Shown: positions 1 to 9,674 of the stretch, piece by piece
Layout: the number at the start of each line of letters is the position of its first letter
How positions within the stretch are numbered: the first letter of the stretch is position 1
Source: Gimesia chilikensis
GTDB lineage: Bacteria; Planctomycetota; Planctomycetia; Planctomycetales; Planctomycetaceae
NCBI RefSeq assembly: GCF_008329715.1
Contig: NZ_VTSR01000020.1
Span: 186,001-250,000, forward strand
Direction: 5' to 3'
DNA: 64,000 nucleotides
The notes under the pieces: generated by a model
Database searches by the model: none
Told to the model about the DNA's origin: nothing
Seen by the model: the letters and a program-made list of their open reading frames with translations, nothing else
Position numbers and translations under genes: made by a program

Positions 1-561
1 ATGATCATCACCCTGCCCCTCGACCTGAGTTACTGGGCCGACTTCTACCAGACAGGCTGCCATGCAGTAACCCCTTTCACCCGCATTCAACCCGCGCAGT
101 CTTTAGATGCCCGCATAAAGAACCGCAGCCGCTTCATCTACACACTGGCTGAATCTGAAGTGAAACTGGTCGATCCTAAAGCACAAAGTCTGCTGCTCGA
201 CACCGACGGTTATCTTTCCGAAAACAAAGGGGGGAACTTCTTCCTGGTTTCGAATAATCGCATTCGAACACCCAGTACGATCAACTGTCTGGACGGCATC
301 AGCCGACAGTCCATCTTTACCCTGGGAGAAAAACTGAATATCCCGGTCGAAGAATGTCAGCTGCTGCCTTATGATGTCACGACCGCGGATGAAGCATTTT
401 TCACCAGCACCCCCTATTGCATTATGCCGGCAACCAGATTTAACGGGCTTGAAATTGGTAACGGAAAAGTGGGGCCGATCACAAAACAGTTGATTGCAGC
501 CTGGAGCGATCTGGTGGGCGTCGACATTATTGAGCAGGCTCAGGCCTCCAAAGTCTCTTGA
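1..561 (+). CDS. PLP-dependent aminotransferase class IV, C-terminal part (cut by left edge)
   Basis: Fold-type IV PLP enzyme of the branched-chain/D-amino-acid aminotransferase and aminodeoxychorismate lyase superfamily, expected to be cytosolic. The visible 186 residues hold the second half of such a protein. Lys40 in the run R-I-K-N-R-S-R is the likely Schiff-base lysine. The stretch around residues 70-78 (LSENKGGNFF) matches the PLP-binding Glu/Asn-x-Phe signature, and T-S-T-P near residue 136 matches the late phosphate/substrate loop. Family members are about 280-300 residues, so the N-terminal third lies left of the window and the ATG at position 1 is probably an internal Met. It ends 22 bp before the convergent DUF1501 gene. 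The substrate cannot be told from sequence. Confidence 0.8.
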   Translation: MIITLPLDLSYWADFYQTGCHAVTPFTRIQPAQSLDARIKNRSRFIYTLAESEVKLVDPKAQSLLLDTDGYLSENKGGNFFLVSNNRIRTPSTINCLDGISRQSIFTLGEKLNIPVEECQLLPYDVTTADEAFFTSTPYCIMPATRFNGLEIGNGKVGPITKQLIAAWSDLVGVDIIEQAQASKVS

Positions 562-583
562 ACTGGCAGCAGTCGACTGTCAC

Positions 584-2032
584 TCAAGCCAGCAACATCT
601 CAAGAACTTCGCCTTCCACTCCGGTGAGTCGGTAATCCAGCCCCTTGTGTTTGACGATCAGCTTTGTGTGGTCGAAGCCCAGCTGATGGAGAATCGTCGC
701 ATGCAGATTATGCAGGTGCACAGGCTGCTCAACCGGATGGAAGCCGAGTTCGTCTGTTTTCCCGATGACCGTTCCAGCCTTCACGCCGCCCCCTGCCATG
801 AGCATCGTAAAGCTGAAGGGATGGTGATCCCGTCCTTCCCGCCCCGGCGATGAACCTCGACGGACTTCGGTCATCGGCGTCCTGCCAAATTCCGCTCCCC
901 AGATCACCAGTGTGTCATCCAGCAGGCCCCGCTGCTTGAGGTCTTTGATCAGAGCCGCACAGGGCTGATCAGTCATCTCGCAGTTCGTCTTCAGATTCTT
1001 ATCCAGATTGGAATGATCGTCCCAGGTCGAATGATACAGCTGCACAAAGCGGACGCCACGTTCAACCATTCGGCGGGCCAGCAGTGCATTGCTGCCAAAC
1101 CAGTTGGTCGTTTCGTTTTCAATGCCGTACATATCCAGCGTCGCTTTGGACTCATCACTGAAATCCAGCAGATCCGGTGCAGCCGTCTGCATGCGATACG
1201 CCAGTTCGTACGCAGCAATCCGCGATGCAATTTCCGGATCCCCGACCTGATCGAACCGTTGTGCGTTCAGATCCCGAATCGCGTTGATTCGAGCCTGCTG
1301 CATGGCCGGTGAAACCCCTTCCGGATTGGAGAGATACAAAATGGCCTCGCCTCGACTGCGGAAGGTCACGCCCCGGTAAGTGGAAGGTAGAATCCCATTG
1401 GTCCACAACGAAGAACCGCCGTCTACACCCTTACCCGAATTCGAGAGCAGCACAACATAGCCGGGCAGGTTTTCCGATTCACTCCCCAGCCCATAGGTCA
1501 CCCAGGAGCCCATACTGGGACGGTCGAACATGGTCGAACCGCTGTTCATCAGCATCTGGGCGGGGTGGTGGTTGCTCACGTCAGTTTGGACAGTCCGAAT
1601 CATGCACAGATCATCGGCGCATGTTCCCAGGTGTGGCAGGTTATCTGAAAAATCGAGTCCGGCTGCCCCATACTTTTTGAATTTCCGAGGTGACGCCATC
1701 ACCTGGGCCGTTGTTTTGATCAGAGCATCCTGAATTCCTTTCAGAAAGGACTCAGGCACCGGCTGACCGTGCAGTTTCTGCAACTGTGGTTTCGGATCGA
1801 AGAGATCCAGCTGGCTGGGACCGCCTGACATGAAAATGAAAATCACGTTTTTAGCACGAGGCTTGAAATGCGGTTTCTTCACATCGAGGGGATTCACCGC
1901 ATTCAGCGCAGCGGATTCTGCCAGACCATCGCGGGCCAGCAGGCTGTTGAGCGCCATTCCCCCCAGGCCACAAGCCGTGGACTGCAGAAAGTGTCGTCGT
2001 TTCAAATTAAGCCAGGGATCAGGTGAGAGCAT
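584..2032 (-). CDS. DUF1501 family secreted protein (Tat signal)
   Basis: Member of the DUF1501 family, sulfatase-like alpha/beta proteins abundant in planctomycetes; the substrate is unknown. The 482-residue protein starts with a twin-arginine motif (R12-R13-H-F-L-Q) and an Ala/Gly-rich hydrophobic stretch, so export by Tat is likely. Family landmarks are visible: MSGGPSQLDLFDPKP near residue 68, SNHHPAQM near 155 and WGAEFGRTP near 379, followed by a His-rich C-terminal part. It starts 5 bp after the stop of the upstream cytochrome-type gene and is certainly co-transcribed with it. PSD1-type and DUF1501 genes form a standard planctomycete pair. The family call is firm; the role in polymer degradation often proposed for such pairs is inference. 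Confidence 0.9.
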   Translation of the reverse strand: MLSPDPWLNLKRRHFLQSTACGLGGMALNSLLARDGLAESAALNAVNPLDVKKPHFKPRAKNVIFIFMSGGPSQLDLFDPKPQLQKLHGQPVPESFLKGIQDALIKTTAQVMASPRKFKKYGAAGLDFSDNLPHLGTCADDLCMIRTVQTDVSNHHPAQMLMNSGSTMFDRPSMGSWVTYGLGSESENLPGYVVLLSNSGKGVDGGSSLWTNGILPSTYRGVTFRSRGEAILYLSNPEGVSPAMQQARINAIRDLNAQRFDQVGDPEIASRIAAYELAYRMQTAAPDLLDFSDESKATLDMYGIENETTNWFGSNALLARRMVERGVRFVQLYHSTWDDHSNLDKNLKTNCEMTDQPCAALIKDLKQRGLLDDTLVIWGAEFGRTPMTEVRRGSSPGREGRDHHPFSFTMLMAGGGVKAGTVIGKTDELGFHPVEQPVHLHNLHATILHQLGFDHTKLIVKHKGLDYRLTGVEGEVLEMLLA

Positions 2033-2037
2033 TGCTT

Positions 2038-4626
2038 TCAGTCCCGTGTTATGAATTCATGCAGGTTGAGTAAGACACTCGCCACAAGCGTCCAGGCCAC
2101 GTCCTGTTTTTCAGCAGGCGTTCTGTCAGCTGGCTGTTGAGCAATCTGCTTCCAATAAAGCTCCTTCAAGCGTTCCCGTTCCCTTTCCAGCGGTTCTCGT
2201 GCCAGGCAGAGACGGAACGCATAGTTCATCTGTTGATCGAGGTCCCCCGAACTCTCCCGGGTAACACGTCGTCCCAGATGTTGGGCTGCTTCGTAAAAGA
2301 CAGGATCGTTCAACAGAGTTAAAGCCTGCAGCGGTGTATTAGACCGATCGCGTCTGGTGCAGGTCTGACTCGGATTGGGAGCATCAAAGATCACTGATTG
2401 AGCATAAGGTGAGGTCCTGAGAATCAACGTATAGAGCCCCCTGCGATAGCGATCGTTCCCCGTACTGACATCCCATGTATTAGAACCAAAGGCTTCCATT
2501 ACGACGCTGTCAGGCTGGGGAGGCCGCACACAGGGTCCCCCCAGCTCTCGAGTCAGCAAACCACTGACCGCGAGTGCCTGATCGCGCACTAGTTCGGCAG
2601 AGAGCCTCAGATTCGCCTGATGGCTCAGAAGTCGATTCGCGGGATCTTTTTCCTGCATGTCCGGTCGTGTCTTTGATGACTGTCTATACGTCGCAGAAGT
2701 CACGATCAGGCGATGCAGTGCTTTGACGTCCCAGCCACTCTCCTGGAATCGCCGTGCCAGCCGGTCCAGCAGTTGCGGATGCGAAGGACGATCCCCCTGG
2801 GTACCGAAGTCATCCGACGATATCACAATTCCTTGACCGAAATATTCCTGCCAGACACGATTCACAGTCACCCGGGCTGTGAGCGGATTTGAGTCCGAAA
2901 CCAGCCAACGTGCCAGATCAAGTCGATCCGGATTCCCTGAAGGTTGGAGAGTCGGTAAGGAACGGGGGGTCCCTGGTGCCACAGGGATTCCGGGAGAAAG
3001 ATGGGAACCGCGTAGATGCACAAACGCCTGATTCGGCGTCTGCATTTCATGCATCGCGGGAGCACGCGAAACCGCCGGAAACTCGTTTCGTAAAGCAGTC
3101 AGGTTCCGAGCAAGTTCTCCCAGTTTGAGTTCTTTAAAACGGGCACTGTCTACCAGATGTCCACGGGCCAGAAAGTAATCCAGCAGATCGTCACGCTGCC
3201 TCTGTGAACGCTCTGAGGGATCCAGCTTGAGGATCTCCAGCCCTTCCTGTTGCCCCTCCCCGGATTTGACGCCCCACACCAGACCCATTACCTCCCAGGC
3301 CCGGGCCCAGTGGTGATCTTCGGCAGGGTGCTCAGAGGCATGCAGCATTTTCTGCTCCCACTCTCGCTGCAGTTGTTCCAGCGGTTCGCGGATGGGATCG
3401 ATGAGTGCCTGTCGTTTCTGTTGATAAAGCGTCTGTTGCGCGACCAGATCCTGGTCCTGTTTCAAGGGAGCATCAATGTTGACTTCATAGGCTGAATTAA
3501 AAAAGGCGTAGAGCTGATAAAACTCTTTCTGGCTGATGGGATCATACTTGTGGTTATGGCAGCGGCAGCAGTCCAGCGTGAGCCCGAGCCAGATCGTTCC
3601 CACCAGTTTAGTACGATCGACTACTTTATTGACCCGAAATTCTTCCAGGTCGGCGCCTCCCTCACGGTTACTTAAGGTCTGGCGCAGGAAACCAGTACCG
3701 GCGTGTGCTTCAGTTGAACTTTCAGGCAACAGATCGCCGGCAATCTGCTCAATCGTAAACTGATCGAAAGGTTTGTTCTGGTTGAGTGATTGGACTACCC
3801 AGTCGCGAAACCGCCAGGCATGCGGTCGGACGGCATCGGTCAGATATCCATCACTGTCAGCGTAATGACACAAGTCGAGCCAGGGCCGAGCCCATTTCTC
3901 ACCGAAATGCGGTGACTGCAGGAGACGATCTACAAGTCGCTCATAAGCATCTGGCCGCTCATCCTTCAAAAATGCGGTTACTTCTTCTGGCGAGGGAGGC
4001 AGTCCGGTCAGGTCCAAAGTGACACGACGAATGAGCGTTGTTTTGTCTGCTTCAGCTGAGGGAGTGAACTGTTCTTTTTCCAGGCGATGCAGGATGAAAT
4101 AATCGATTTCATTTCGACACCAGTCACTCTTTCTGACAGGTGGCAGTTCTGGATTAGAAATAGGCTGAAAAGCCCAATGTGACTTCTGGTGGTTTGGTTC
4201 TGATTCATTGTCTAAGACAAGTTTTTCAGTCCAGGGTACTCCCTGTTGAATCCACTCCCGAATCAGAGCAATCTCACGTGCCGATAACCGATCTCCTTCG
4301 GGAGGCATGACTATCTTGTCCGGATGAGTCCCGGAGATCATCTGAAACAACAGACTGCGGGTCGGCTGCTGGGGAATAACGGCTTTCCCATAATTTCCGC
4401 CAGCCAGAGTGGTCTGCCTGGTTGAGAGGGAAAAGCTGCTTTCGGGTTCTTCTCCCGAATGACATTCCAGACAATGAGTTTTGAATATTGGCCGAATGTC
4501 CTTCTCAAATGACATCTGAGTTTCCGCGTACAGAGCTTCTGTCCACAGGTTGCTGTAAAAGTAGAAGAATGTCAAAAGAACGATCCAGTTCACTCGATTC
4601 GACCGGATCGGAAATCTCTCACTCAT
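2038..4626 (-). CDS. PSD1-type planctomycete cytochrome c protein (DUF1549/DUF1553)
   Basis: Exported multidomain protein of about 862 residues. After an N-terminal membrane/signal segment comes a planctomycete cytochrome c domain with one haem-binding CxxCH (CLECH, near residue 52). Then follow DUF1549 (IDYFILHRLEKE to the HFGEKWARPWLDLCHYADSDGY region) and DUF1553 (LARWLVSDSNPLTARVTVNR onward). The start at 4626 is preferred because a GAGAGGAG Shine-Dalgarno lies 5-6 bp upstream; an in-frame TTG at 4641 would place that ribosome site inside the gene. It is followed 5 bp later by the DUF1501 gene, the usual partner. A periplasmic electron-transfer or polymer-processing role is inferred from the haem motif and partner, not shown. 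Confidence 0.9.
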   Translation of the reverse strand: MSERFPIRSNRVNWIVLLTFFYFYSNLWTEALYAETQMSFEKDIRPIFKTHCLECHSGEEPESSFSLSTRQTTLAGGNYGKAVIPQQPTRSLLFQMISGTHPDKIVMPPEGDRLSAREIALIREWIQQGVPWTEKLVLDNESEPNHQKSHWAFQPISNPELPPVRKSDWCRNEIDYFILHRLEKEQFTPSAEADKTTLIRRVTLDLTGLPPSPEEVTAFLKDERPDAYERLVDRLLQSPHFGEKWARPWLDLCHYADSDGYLTDAVRPHAWRFRDWVVQSLNQNKPFDQFTIEQIAGDLLPESSTEAHAGTGFLRQTLSNREGGADLEEFRVNKVVDRTKLVGTIWLGLTLDCCRCHNHKYDPISQKEFYQLYAFFNSAYEVNIDAPLKQDQDLVAQQTLYQQKRQALIDPIREPLEQLQREWEQKMLHASEHPAEDHHWARAWEVMGLVWGVKSGEGQQEGLEILKLDPSERSQRQRDDLLDYFLARGHLVDSARFKELKLGELARNLTALRNEFPAVSRAPAMHEMQTPNQAFVHLRGSHLSPGIPVAPGTPRSLPTLQPSGNPDRLDLARWLVSDSNPLTARVTVNRVWQEYFGQGIVISSDDFGTQGDRPSHPQLLDRLARRFQESGWDVKALHRLIVTSATYRQSSKTRPDMQEKDPANRLLSHQANLRLSAELVRDQALAVSGLLTRELGGPCVRPPQPDSVVMEAFGSNTWDVSTGNDRYRRGLYTLILRTSPYAQSVIFDAPNPSQTCTRRDRSNTPLQALTLLNDPVFYEAAQHLGRRVTRESSGDLDQQMNYAFRLCLAREPLERERERLKELYWKQIAQQPADRTPAEKQDVAWTLVASVLLNLHEFITRD

Positions 4627-4751
4627 TAAAACTCCTCTCAATAGATTTGAGGAAGGATATTTTGAGTTATTCCAGATTTAACACCACGAGCCAATTACAC
4701 ATCCGATAATTCGAGAACTCAATGTAAGGCTAGATTTGTGCTTTCATAATT

Positions 4752-4784
4752 AAAAAACGCTGCTGTCGTGTTAGAACAGCAGCG
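4752..4784 (-). terminator. Rho-independent terminator of the first DUF1559/lipoprotein cassette
   Basis: A perfect 9-bp stem (CGCTGCTGT at 4758-4766 with ACAGCAGCG at 4776-4784) and 9-nt loop are followed, on the minus strand, by six T. It lies just beyond the stop of the lipoprotein gene and before the PSD1 gene, separating the two transcription units. Confidence 0.85.
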
Positions 4785-4825
4785 AATTCAGACAAGAATC
4801 AACTAATTGAATGACAATGACCAAA

Positions 4826-5227
4826 TTATTGAGCACTTTTTAAATCAAAATCGAAGGATTTATTTGCATCCGAGACATCTGCCTTCAGGGGAGTCTCCTC
4901 TCCCTGATATTCTTTCAGTTTAGGATTCGGACCACCATTCATCATCCTATCAACATTGACCTTATACTCACGTGGGGCATTAACAGCCACGGTGTATTTG
5001 CCCTGGCTGTCTGTCATTGTCATCGCTGTTCCTACGAGTGCGTCACCATCAGCAGGAAGAAATGATACTTGTGCGTCTGTCAGAGGTTTTCCATCCAGTT
5101 TGATCACCCCCGTGATCTCCACAGATTGACTCTCATCTACCATTTCCTGATTTCCACACCCACAGATGACAGAAATCATTATCAACAGAATGCCAGGACT
5201 TAGAGACTTTACATTTGCGCTTAACAT
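4826..5227 (-). CDS. Small lipoprotein with carboxypeptidase-regulatory-like (transthyretin-fold) domain
   Basis: A 133-residue predicted lipoprotein: a hydrophobic leader ends in a lipobox-like V-I-C-G-C. The mature part reads as one carboxypeptidase-regulatory-like beta sandwich (V-x-L-D-G-K-P-L-x-x-A-x-V-x-F, then D-x-x-G-K-Y-x-V and Y-K-V-x-V). Such proteins are very common in planctomycetes, usually directly downstream of a DUF1559 gene, as here (102 bp after it). The two are likely exported together and may act at the cell surface, but no function is established. A strong terminator follows. The same arrangement recurs at 9675-11170. Confidence 0.8.
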   Translation of the reverse strand: MLSANVKSLSPGILLIMISVICGCGNQEMVDESQSVEITGVIKLDGKPLTDAQVSFLPADGDALVGTAMTMTDSQGKYTVAVNAPREYKVNVDRMMNGGPNPKLKEYQGEETPLKADVSDANKSFDFDLKSAQ

Positions 5228-5329
5228 ATTAATCCTATTACATCACAATAATCAACAGGGAATAACTGCTACACACCAGACACATGCCAAGTGTGTAGCA
5301 ATTGATTTAATTCGACTCAGACAGAATGA

Positions 5330-6265
5330 TCAGGGGACCTCAACCACCTCACCACCACGGGGCGTGCATAATGCCTGCCACTGTCTCCCATCGATATTTT
5401 CACTGATGAAACGAACTGCACCGTCCATAAACCCACAGTGCACCCCACCTTCGTGATAGCTCCCTACAGTGCCCCAGTTATGGGTTGAACTGTAAGTTGC
5501 TTTCGGATTGTTGGGGGTGGAGTCAGTACGTGTTGAGAAACCAATATTTCCCCAGCCTACAGCGGCATCATACCAACTGCGTCCCATATTGTTTTTGTGT
5601 GATGTCGGCAGGATGTAATCCAGACCTTTGGCAAACTCAGAGAATGTGATCGTATTGCTGGTCCCATCAGTCACATTCTGCAATCGCATTTGTGAATCAT
5701 AGACAGCTCCGGAGGCGTCATCGACAATTCCCCAACGCGAAGCAAAAATTCCATTCGTCGTTGAAGAGCCATGGCGTCCACATAAGCCCCAACCATGATT
5801 GGCACTGGCCGTCGGATAGTTATGCTGAGCGTAATTTGCATCGTCTACAACCAAGGCACTGGGGCAGATAAAGACAGTTACCTTCGTTCGCCGGACCTCA
5901 TGATTGACTGCGTCCTGAGGATCGACATAAAAATTAATGTTGTTGTAAAGAGGCGTCTGGTCCAGATAAGGCAACAACATGGTGTGAATTGTGTGAGCGT
6001 AGTTCCCGTTATCTGTTTCACAACAACAGGATGTTGCGTTGTAATGATTCACACCGCGTGGAATAACTCCAGCAGTTGTATCAATGTAGTTGTGCAATGC
6101 CAGTCCAAGCTGCTTGAGATTATTCTTACATTGACTGCGACGGGCTGCTTCTCGTGCCTGTTGGACTGCAGGGAGTAACAGAGCGATCAGAATGGCAATG
6201 ATGGCAATCACCACCAGCAATTCAATCAAAGTGAAACCACTCTTACGCTTAATGAAACGATACAT
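5330..6265 (-). CDS. DUF1559 family prepilin-like protein
   Basis: A 311-residue protein with a type IV prepilin-like N-terminus: short basic leader, then [10 protein letters not shown] with Glu at mature +5. The planctomycete extension [16 protein letters not shown] follows. The C-terminus carries the DUF1559 H-x-G-G-x-H-C-G-F-M-D-G-A-V-R-F-I signature. These pseudopilin-like proteins occur in dozens of copies per planctomycete genome and are presumably processed by a prepilin peptidase; their role is unknown. The upstream 281-bp AT-rich region is shared with the divergent TPR gene and should hold both promoters. It is followed by a partner lipoprotein gene. Confidence 0.92.
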   Translation of the reverse strand: MYRFIKRKSGFTLIELLVVIAIIAILIALLLPAVQQAREAARRSQCKNNLKQLGLALHNYIDTTAGVIPRGVNHYNATSCCCETDNGNYAHTIHTMLLPYLDQTPLYNNINFYVDPQDAVNHEVRRTKVTVFICPSALVVDDANYAQHNYPTASANHGWGLCGRHGSSTTNGIFASRWGIVDDASGAVYDSQMRLQNVTDGTSNTITFSEFAKGLDYILPTSHKNNMGRSWYDAAVGWGNIGFSTRTDSTPNNPKATYSSTHNWGTVGSYHEGGVHCGFMDGAVRFISENIDGRQWQALCTPRGGEVVEVP

Positions 6266-6591
6266 GACGAGCTCCTGATAAAAAGAATCAAAAAAGAAAT
6301 GACTCCGTCAGAGTATGAGAGCGCTAAGAATTAGCGTTTTTTAATTAAGAGTTCTTTAATATTTGAGATGTATCTAATATTTCATCCATTAAGATGGATT
6401 TATGCAACAAGAGTTTTGTAAATTTTATTAATTGTTAGAAAATATTTATTTCCCCTTATATACTGATCATAATCTACATACAGTGACCAGAAACGGACTA
6501 TCATCGCACGCTGATTTCTGACCGTATAAATTGACTATCTCCTTCATTGATAATTAATCCAGTTCCAGCTTTATTTGCAGAAGAGCAACTC

Positions 6592-7767
6592 TTGCGGAAA
6601 CGACTTACTATACTGATCGCTATCTTTTGCCTGTTCTTTTTGATCTGGATATTCTCCTCGAGAAGTTCACAGCCTGATCCAGCTCAGGCAGATGAAATTA
6701 TTCAGACCGCAGAGCGTCTGCTTGCTGACCAACAGCGGCCGGAAGCCATAGATATGCTTCTGAATCTGCTGGTAGTCGCTCCAGATAATCAAAAAGCCAC
6801 ATTTCTACTGGGCCATTGTTACTATCAGCAGAAAAACTACGAGCAGGCAGCCAATCAGTTTGGAAGTATTTTACCTGAGTCTGAGTATTATCAGCCAGCC
6901 TTATTGAATTCTGCAAAAGCATGTCTGAAATCGGCCAGAATGGAGCAGGCAGAGCAAGCACTCAAACAGTTTCTGCACAACGCACCCGCATCCCCATCAG
7001 TAATCACTGAATTACAATGGCTTTATTTTAACCAGTTCAGAGTAAGAGAAGCGAAAAGGCTATTGAGTGAAGCATTGCCGCTCTCCGAAAATCCGTATCC
7101 TTTACTTTACCATTTATTACAAATCGAATATTTTCCTCCTATCGCCCAGGAATCAATCAGTCTGCTGAAACGCATCAACGATGCAGAACCGGGACAGGCT
7201 TCGATCGTACTTGCACTGGGCTACTGCTACTGGAAACTGGGCCAGACTGACCGGGCCCGCGAGTTGATCGAGCAGTCACTGGCTATCAATCCAAGACGAC
7301 TGGAAACGATTCTCACAGCAGCTGACTTTTACCTGGAAACTGGTGATCTGGAAAAAAGTCAAAAGCTGCTACAACCAGAAAAAGACTATCCAACTGAACT
7401 CCAGCAGCAATTACAGCAGGACGACCGCTGGCACTTTCTGAAAAGTCGTCTCCACTTTCAAAACGATGACCTGCACCAGTCGCTGGAAGAAATACAGCTG
7501 GCACTCAAGCTTAATCCTTCTGAAATTAAATATCTGCAGCATCGCGGCAGTGTGTATCAAGCTTCCGGAGAATATGAGTCAGCTCAAAAACAGTTTCAAC
7601 AGACTAAAAAAATGGCACGGAGCTATCAGGAGTTATACAAGTTTGTTGCCAGTGGAGCCCTGGACAAGCCTAGCAAAGAAGATTGCCAGCAGATCGCCGC
7701 CCATCTGGAGACGCTGGGCAAAACTCAACAAGCCTTGTTATGGAAAAAAATTGCTGCCTCGATATGA
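6592..7767 (+). CDS. Membrane-anchored tetratricopeptide repeat protein
   Basis: About 391 residues. An N-terminal signal-anchor (ILIAIFCLFFLIWIF) is followed by a string of TPR-type helices from residue ~35 to the end, for example ATFLLGHCYYQQKNYEQAA and IVLALGYCYWKLGQTDRA. It is probably an extracytoplasmic scaffold. The start is uncertain. I chose TTG at 6592 because AGAAGAG lies 6 nt upstream and it gives a normal basic-then-hydrophobic N-terminus; an in-frame TTG at 6547 would add 15 residues. The next gene begins within 30 bp of the stop. TPR plus CRTAC/ASPIC-UnbV pairs are a recurring planctomycete arrangement, which suggests a shared surface function. Confidence 0.8.
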   Translation: MRKRLTILIAIFCLFFLIWIFSSRSSQPDPAQADEIIQTAERLLADQQRPEAIDMLLNLLVVAPDNQKATFLLGHCYYQQKNYEQAANQFGSILPESEYYQPALLNSAKACLKSARMEQAEQALKQFLHNAPASPSVITELQWLYFNQFRVREAKRLLSEALPLSENPYPLLYHLLQIEYFPPIAQESISLLKRINDAEPGQASIVLALGYCYWKLGQTDRARELIEQSLAINPRRLETILTAADFYLETGDLEKSQKLLQPEKDYPTELQQQLQQDDRWHFLKSRLHFQNDDLHQSLEEIQLALKLNPSEIKYLQHRGSVYQASGEYESAQKQFQQTKKMARSYQELYKFVASGALDKPSKEDCQQIAAHLETLGKTQQALLWKKIAASI

Positions 7768-7796
7768 AACTGATTTTGTTCCCTATTGGAAGTGAA

Positions 7797-9551
7797 ATGA
7801 TTCGCAACACGGTTCTCCTGTTACTGACTCTCCTGACGATTCAAGGCTGCAACAGTCAGCCTTCAGGCAAAACAGAGAGTTCCCAGAACGTAGCTGCCCC
7901 GCCTGCCGCTAATGCTCCAGATCAACCTGCGGCTGTCTCAGTTCCGAGCCCGTTTCGCTTCACAGACATCACACCGGCCAGCGGCGTCGACTTTACTTAT
8001 TATGGAAACCCAAGCCCTCAACATTACATGGTGGAGCAGAATGGAGGGGGTGTTGCCTGCTTTGACTATGATCAGGACGGGCAACTGGATCTGTTCTTTT
8101 CCAACGGTTCTCACTTTGATCAACCTGCAGACAAAGCAGGACAGACGAATCAACTGTATCGCGCAACGGGCCAGCCTGGGAAAACCCTGCAATACACGCC
8201 CGTAGCCCCCCATGCGGGTGTGAATACCAGTGGATTCGGTATGGGAGCAGCCTGCGGTGACTTTGACAACGATGGCTTTGTCGATCTTTATCTTTGTGCT
8301 TATGGGAAAAATACGTTCTGGCAGAATAACGGCGATGGCACTTTCACAGACATTACTGAGCAGACAGACACAGGAGATGCCAAACACTGGGGAACCAGTG
8401 CCGCCTTTGGTGACCTGGATGGTGACGGCGATCTCGATCTTTATGTCACAAATTACGTGGAGTACGCAGAGTCAGATCCTCCCTGCTACACCACTTTGAA
8501 TGGCAGGCGGATCAAAATTTCCTGTGGTCCCATTGGTCGCACCGCAGAGCCAGACGTCCTGTTTCAGAACTCCGGAGATGGCAATTTTGTCGATCGATCC
8601 GCGGACGCAGGAATCACAAAACCGGAAGCCGGTAAAGGACTCGCCGTACAGATTGTTGATCTGGACGGTGATGGTCTGCTCGATATTTTTGTCGCCAACG
8701 ATATGACCGACAATTTCTTTTTCCGAAATCAAGGCGACTTCAAATTTGAGGAAGAAGCGTTGGTCCAGGGAGTTGCCGTGGGGGATAACGGCATGCCGCA
8801 ATCATCGATGGGCATTGCGTGTGCTGACTACAACCGAAACGGACGTTTCGACCTGTTTGTCACCAACTTCGAGAATTCCCCCAATGATTTTTACGAGCAG
8901 ATTGATTCCGGTATTTTCCTGACCAGCAATACACGCCTGGGTCTGGATACGAATTCCCGTCCCAAGCTCGCATTTGGAACGATCGCCGCTGATTTCAATC
9001 TCGACCAGTGGCCCGATCTGTTCATTGCCAACGGCCACATCTGGGATCTGAATGATGGTCAGACCGAGCATGAGTACGAAATGACACAGCAGATATATCT
9101 GAATCAACAGGGGCGGCGATTTTTAGATGTCTCCCGGAAATCAGGCTCCTATTTTCAGGAACAGGTTCTGGGACGCGCTGTGGCTTCTGCGGACCTGGAC
9201 AATGATGGAGATACAGATCTGGTATGCTTACCGGAGCTAAAACCAGCCACGCTCTTACAGAATGACAGCCCTCACACTGGCAACAGCGTACGCATCAAAC
9301 TCATTGGAACCAACTCAGCAAGAGAACCTCTCGGGGTGACACTCAAAGCGACTGTCGATGGTGTCGAACAGATCTTCTGTGTGCCGGCAGGGGGCAGCTT
9401 TCAGTCCTCCAGCGACTCAAGGGTCATCATTCCCACGGGAGACGCCAAACAGATTAAACGCCTCACCGTCGTCTGGCCCGATGGGAAGTCGGAACACTGG
9501 AAACAGATACCAGTTGCGCCACAGGTCACGCTGATCCAGGGAATTCACTAA
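7797..9551 (+). CDS. CRTAC-type lipoprotein with FG-GAP/VCBS repeats and ASPIC/UnbV domain
   Basis: A 584-residue secreted lipoprotein. The leader ends in L-T-I-Q-G-C, a good lipobox. The body carries repeated calcium-binding FG-GAP/VCBS motifs of a beta-propeller: FDYDQDGQLDLFFSNG, GDFDNDGFVDLYL, GDLDGDGDLDLYVTNY, IVDLDGDGLLDIFVAND and others. The last ~100 residues form an ASPIC/UnbV domain (NSVRIKLIG to VVWPDGKSEHW). The start at 7797 has GGAAG 7 nt upstream and gives the lipobox; an ATG at 7764 overlapping the TPR stop is an alternative. Likely role: surface binding or adhesion, possibly with the upstream TPR protein. The function is inferred from domains only. Confidence 0.9.
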   Translation: MIRNTVLLLLTLLTIQGCNSQPSGKTESSQNVAAPPAANAPDQPAAVSVPSPFRFTDITPASGVDFTYYGNPSPQHYMVEQNGGGVACFDYDQDGQLDLFFSNGSHFDQPADKAGQTNQLYRATGQPGKTLQYTPVAPHAGVNTSGFGMGAACGDFDNDGFVDLYLCAYGKNTFWQNNGDGTFTDITEQTDTGDAKHWGTSAAFGDLDGDGDLDLYVTNYVEYAESDPPCYTTLNGRRIKISCGPIGRTAEPDVLFQNSGDGNFVDRSADAGITKPEAGKGLAVQIVDLDGDGLLDIFVANDMTDNFFFRNQGDFKFEEEALVQGVAVGDNGMPQSSMGIACADYNRNGRFDLFVTNFENSPNDFYEQIDSGIFLTSNTRLGLDTNSRPKLAFGTIAADFNLDQWPDLFIANGHIWDLNDGQTEHEYEMTQQIYLNQQGRRFLDVSRKSGSYFQEQVLGRAVASADLDNDGDTDLVCLPELKPATLLQNDSPHTGNSVRIKLIGTNSAREPLGVTLKATVDGVEQIFCVPAGGSFQSSSDSRVIIPTGDAKQIKRLTVVWPDGKSEHWKQIPVAPQVTLIQGIH

Positions 9552-9568
9552 AAAGGTCCCTGCCTCAA

Positions 9569-9620
9569 CAAAAAACGGCCCCGGTTCTATTTCCAGGGTG
9601 AAATAAAACCGAAGGCCGTT
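9569..9620 (-). terminator. Long hairpin terminator between convergent genes
   Basis: An imperfect stem pairs AACGGCC (9574-9580) with GGCCGTT (9614-9620), CGGTT (9582-9586) with AACCG (9607-9611) and TATTTC (9588-9593) with GAAATA (9600-9605). A T-run follows on the minus strand. It terminates the lipoprotein gene at 9675 and probably also slows transcription arriving from the plus-strand CRTAC gene. Confidence 0.85.
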
Positions 9621-9674
9621 GAGTAATTAGAGCTCGTCTTTACTGCAGTCGAACAAAGTCGACTTCAGACGCTG

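Noticed and set aside
494-853. 119-codon plus-strand frame
   Set aside because: Overlaps the aminotransferase end and lies antisense to the DUF1501 gene; no family features.
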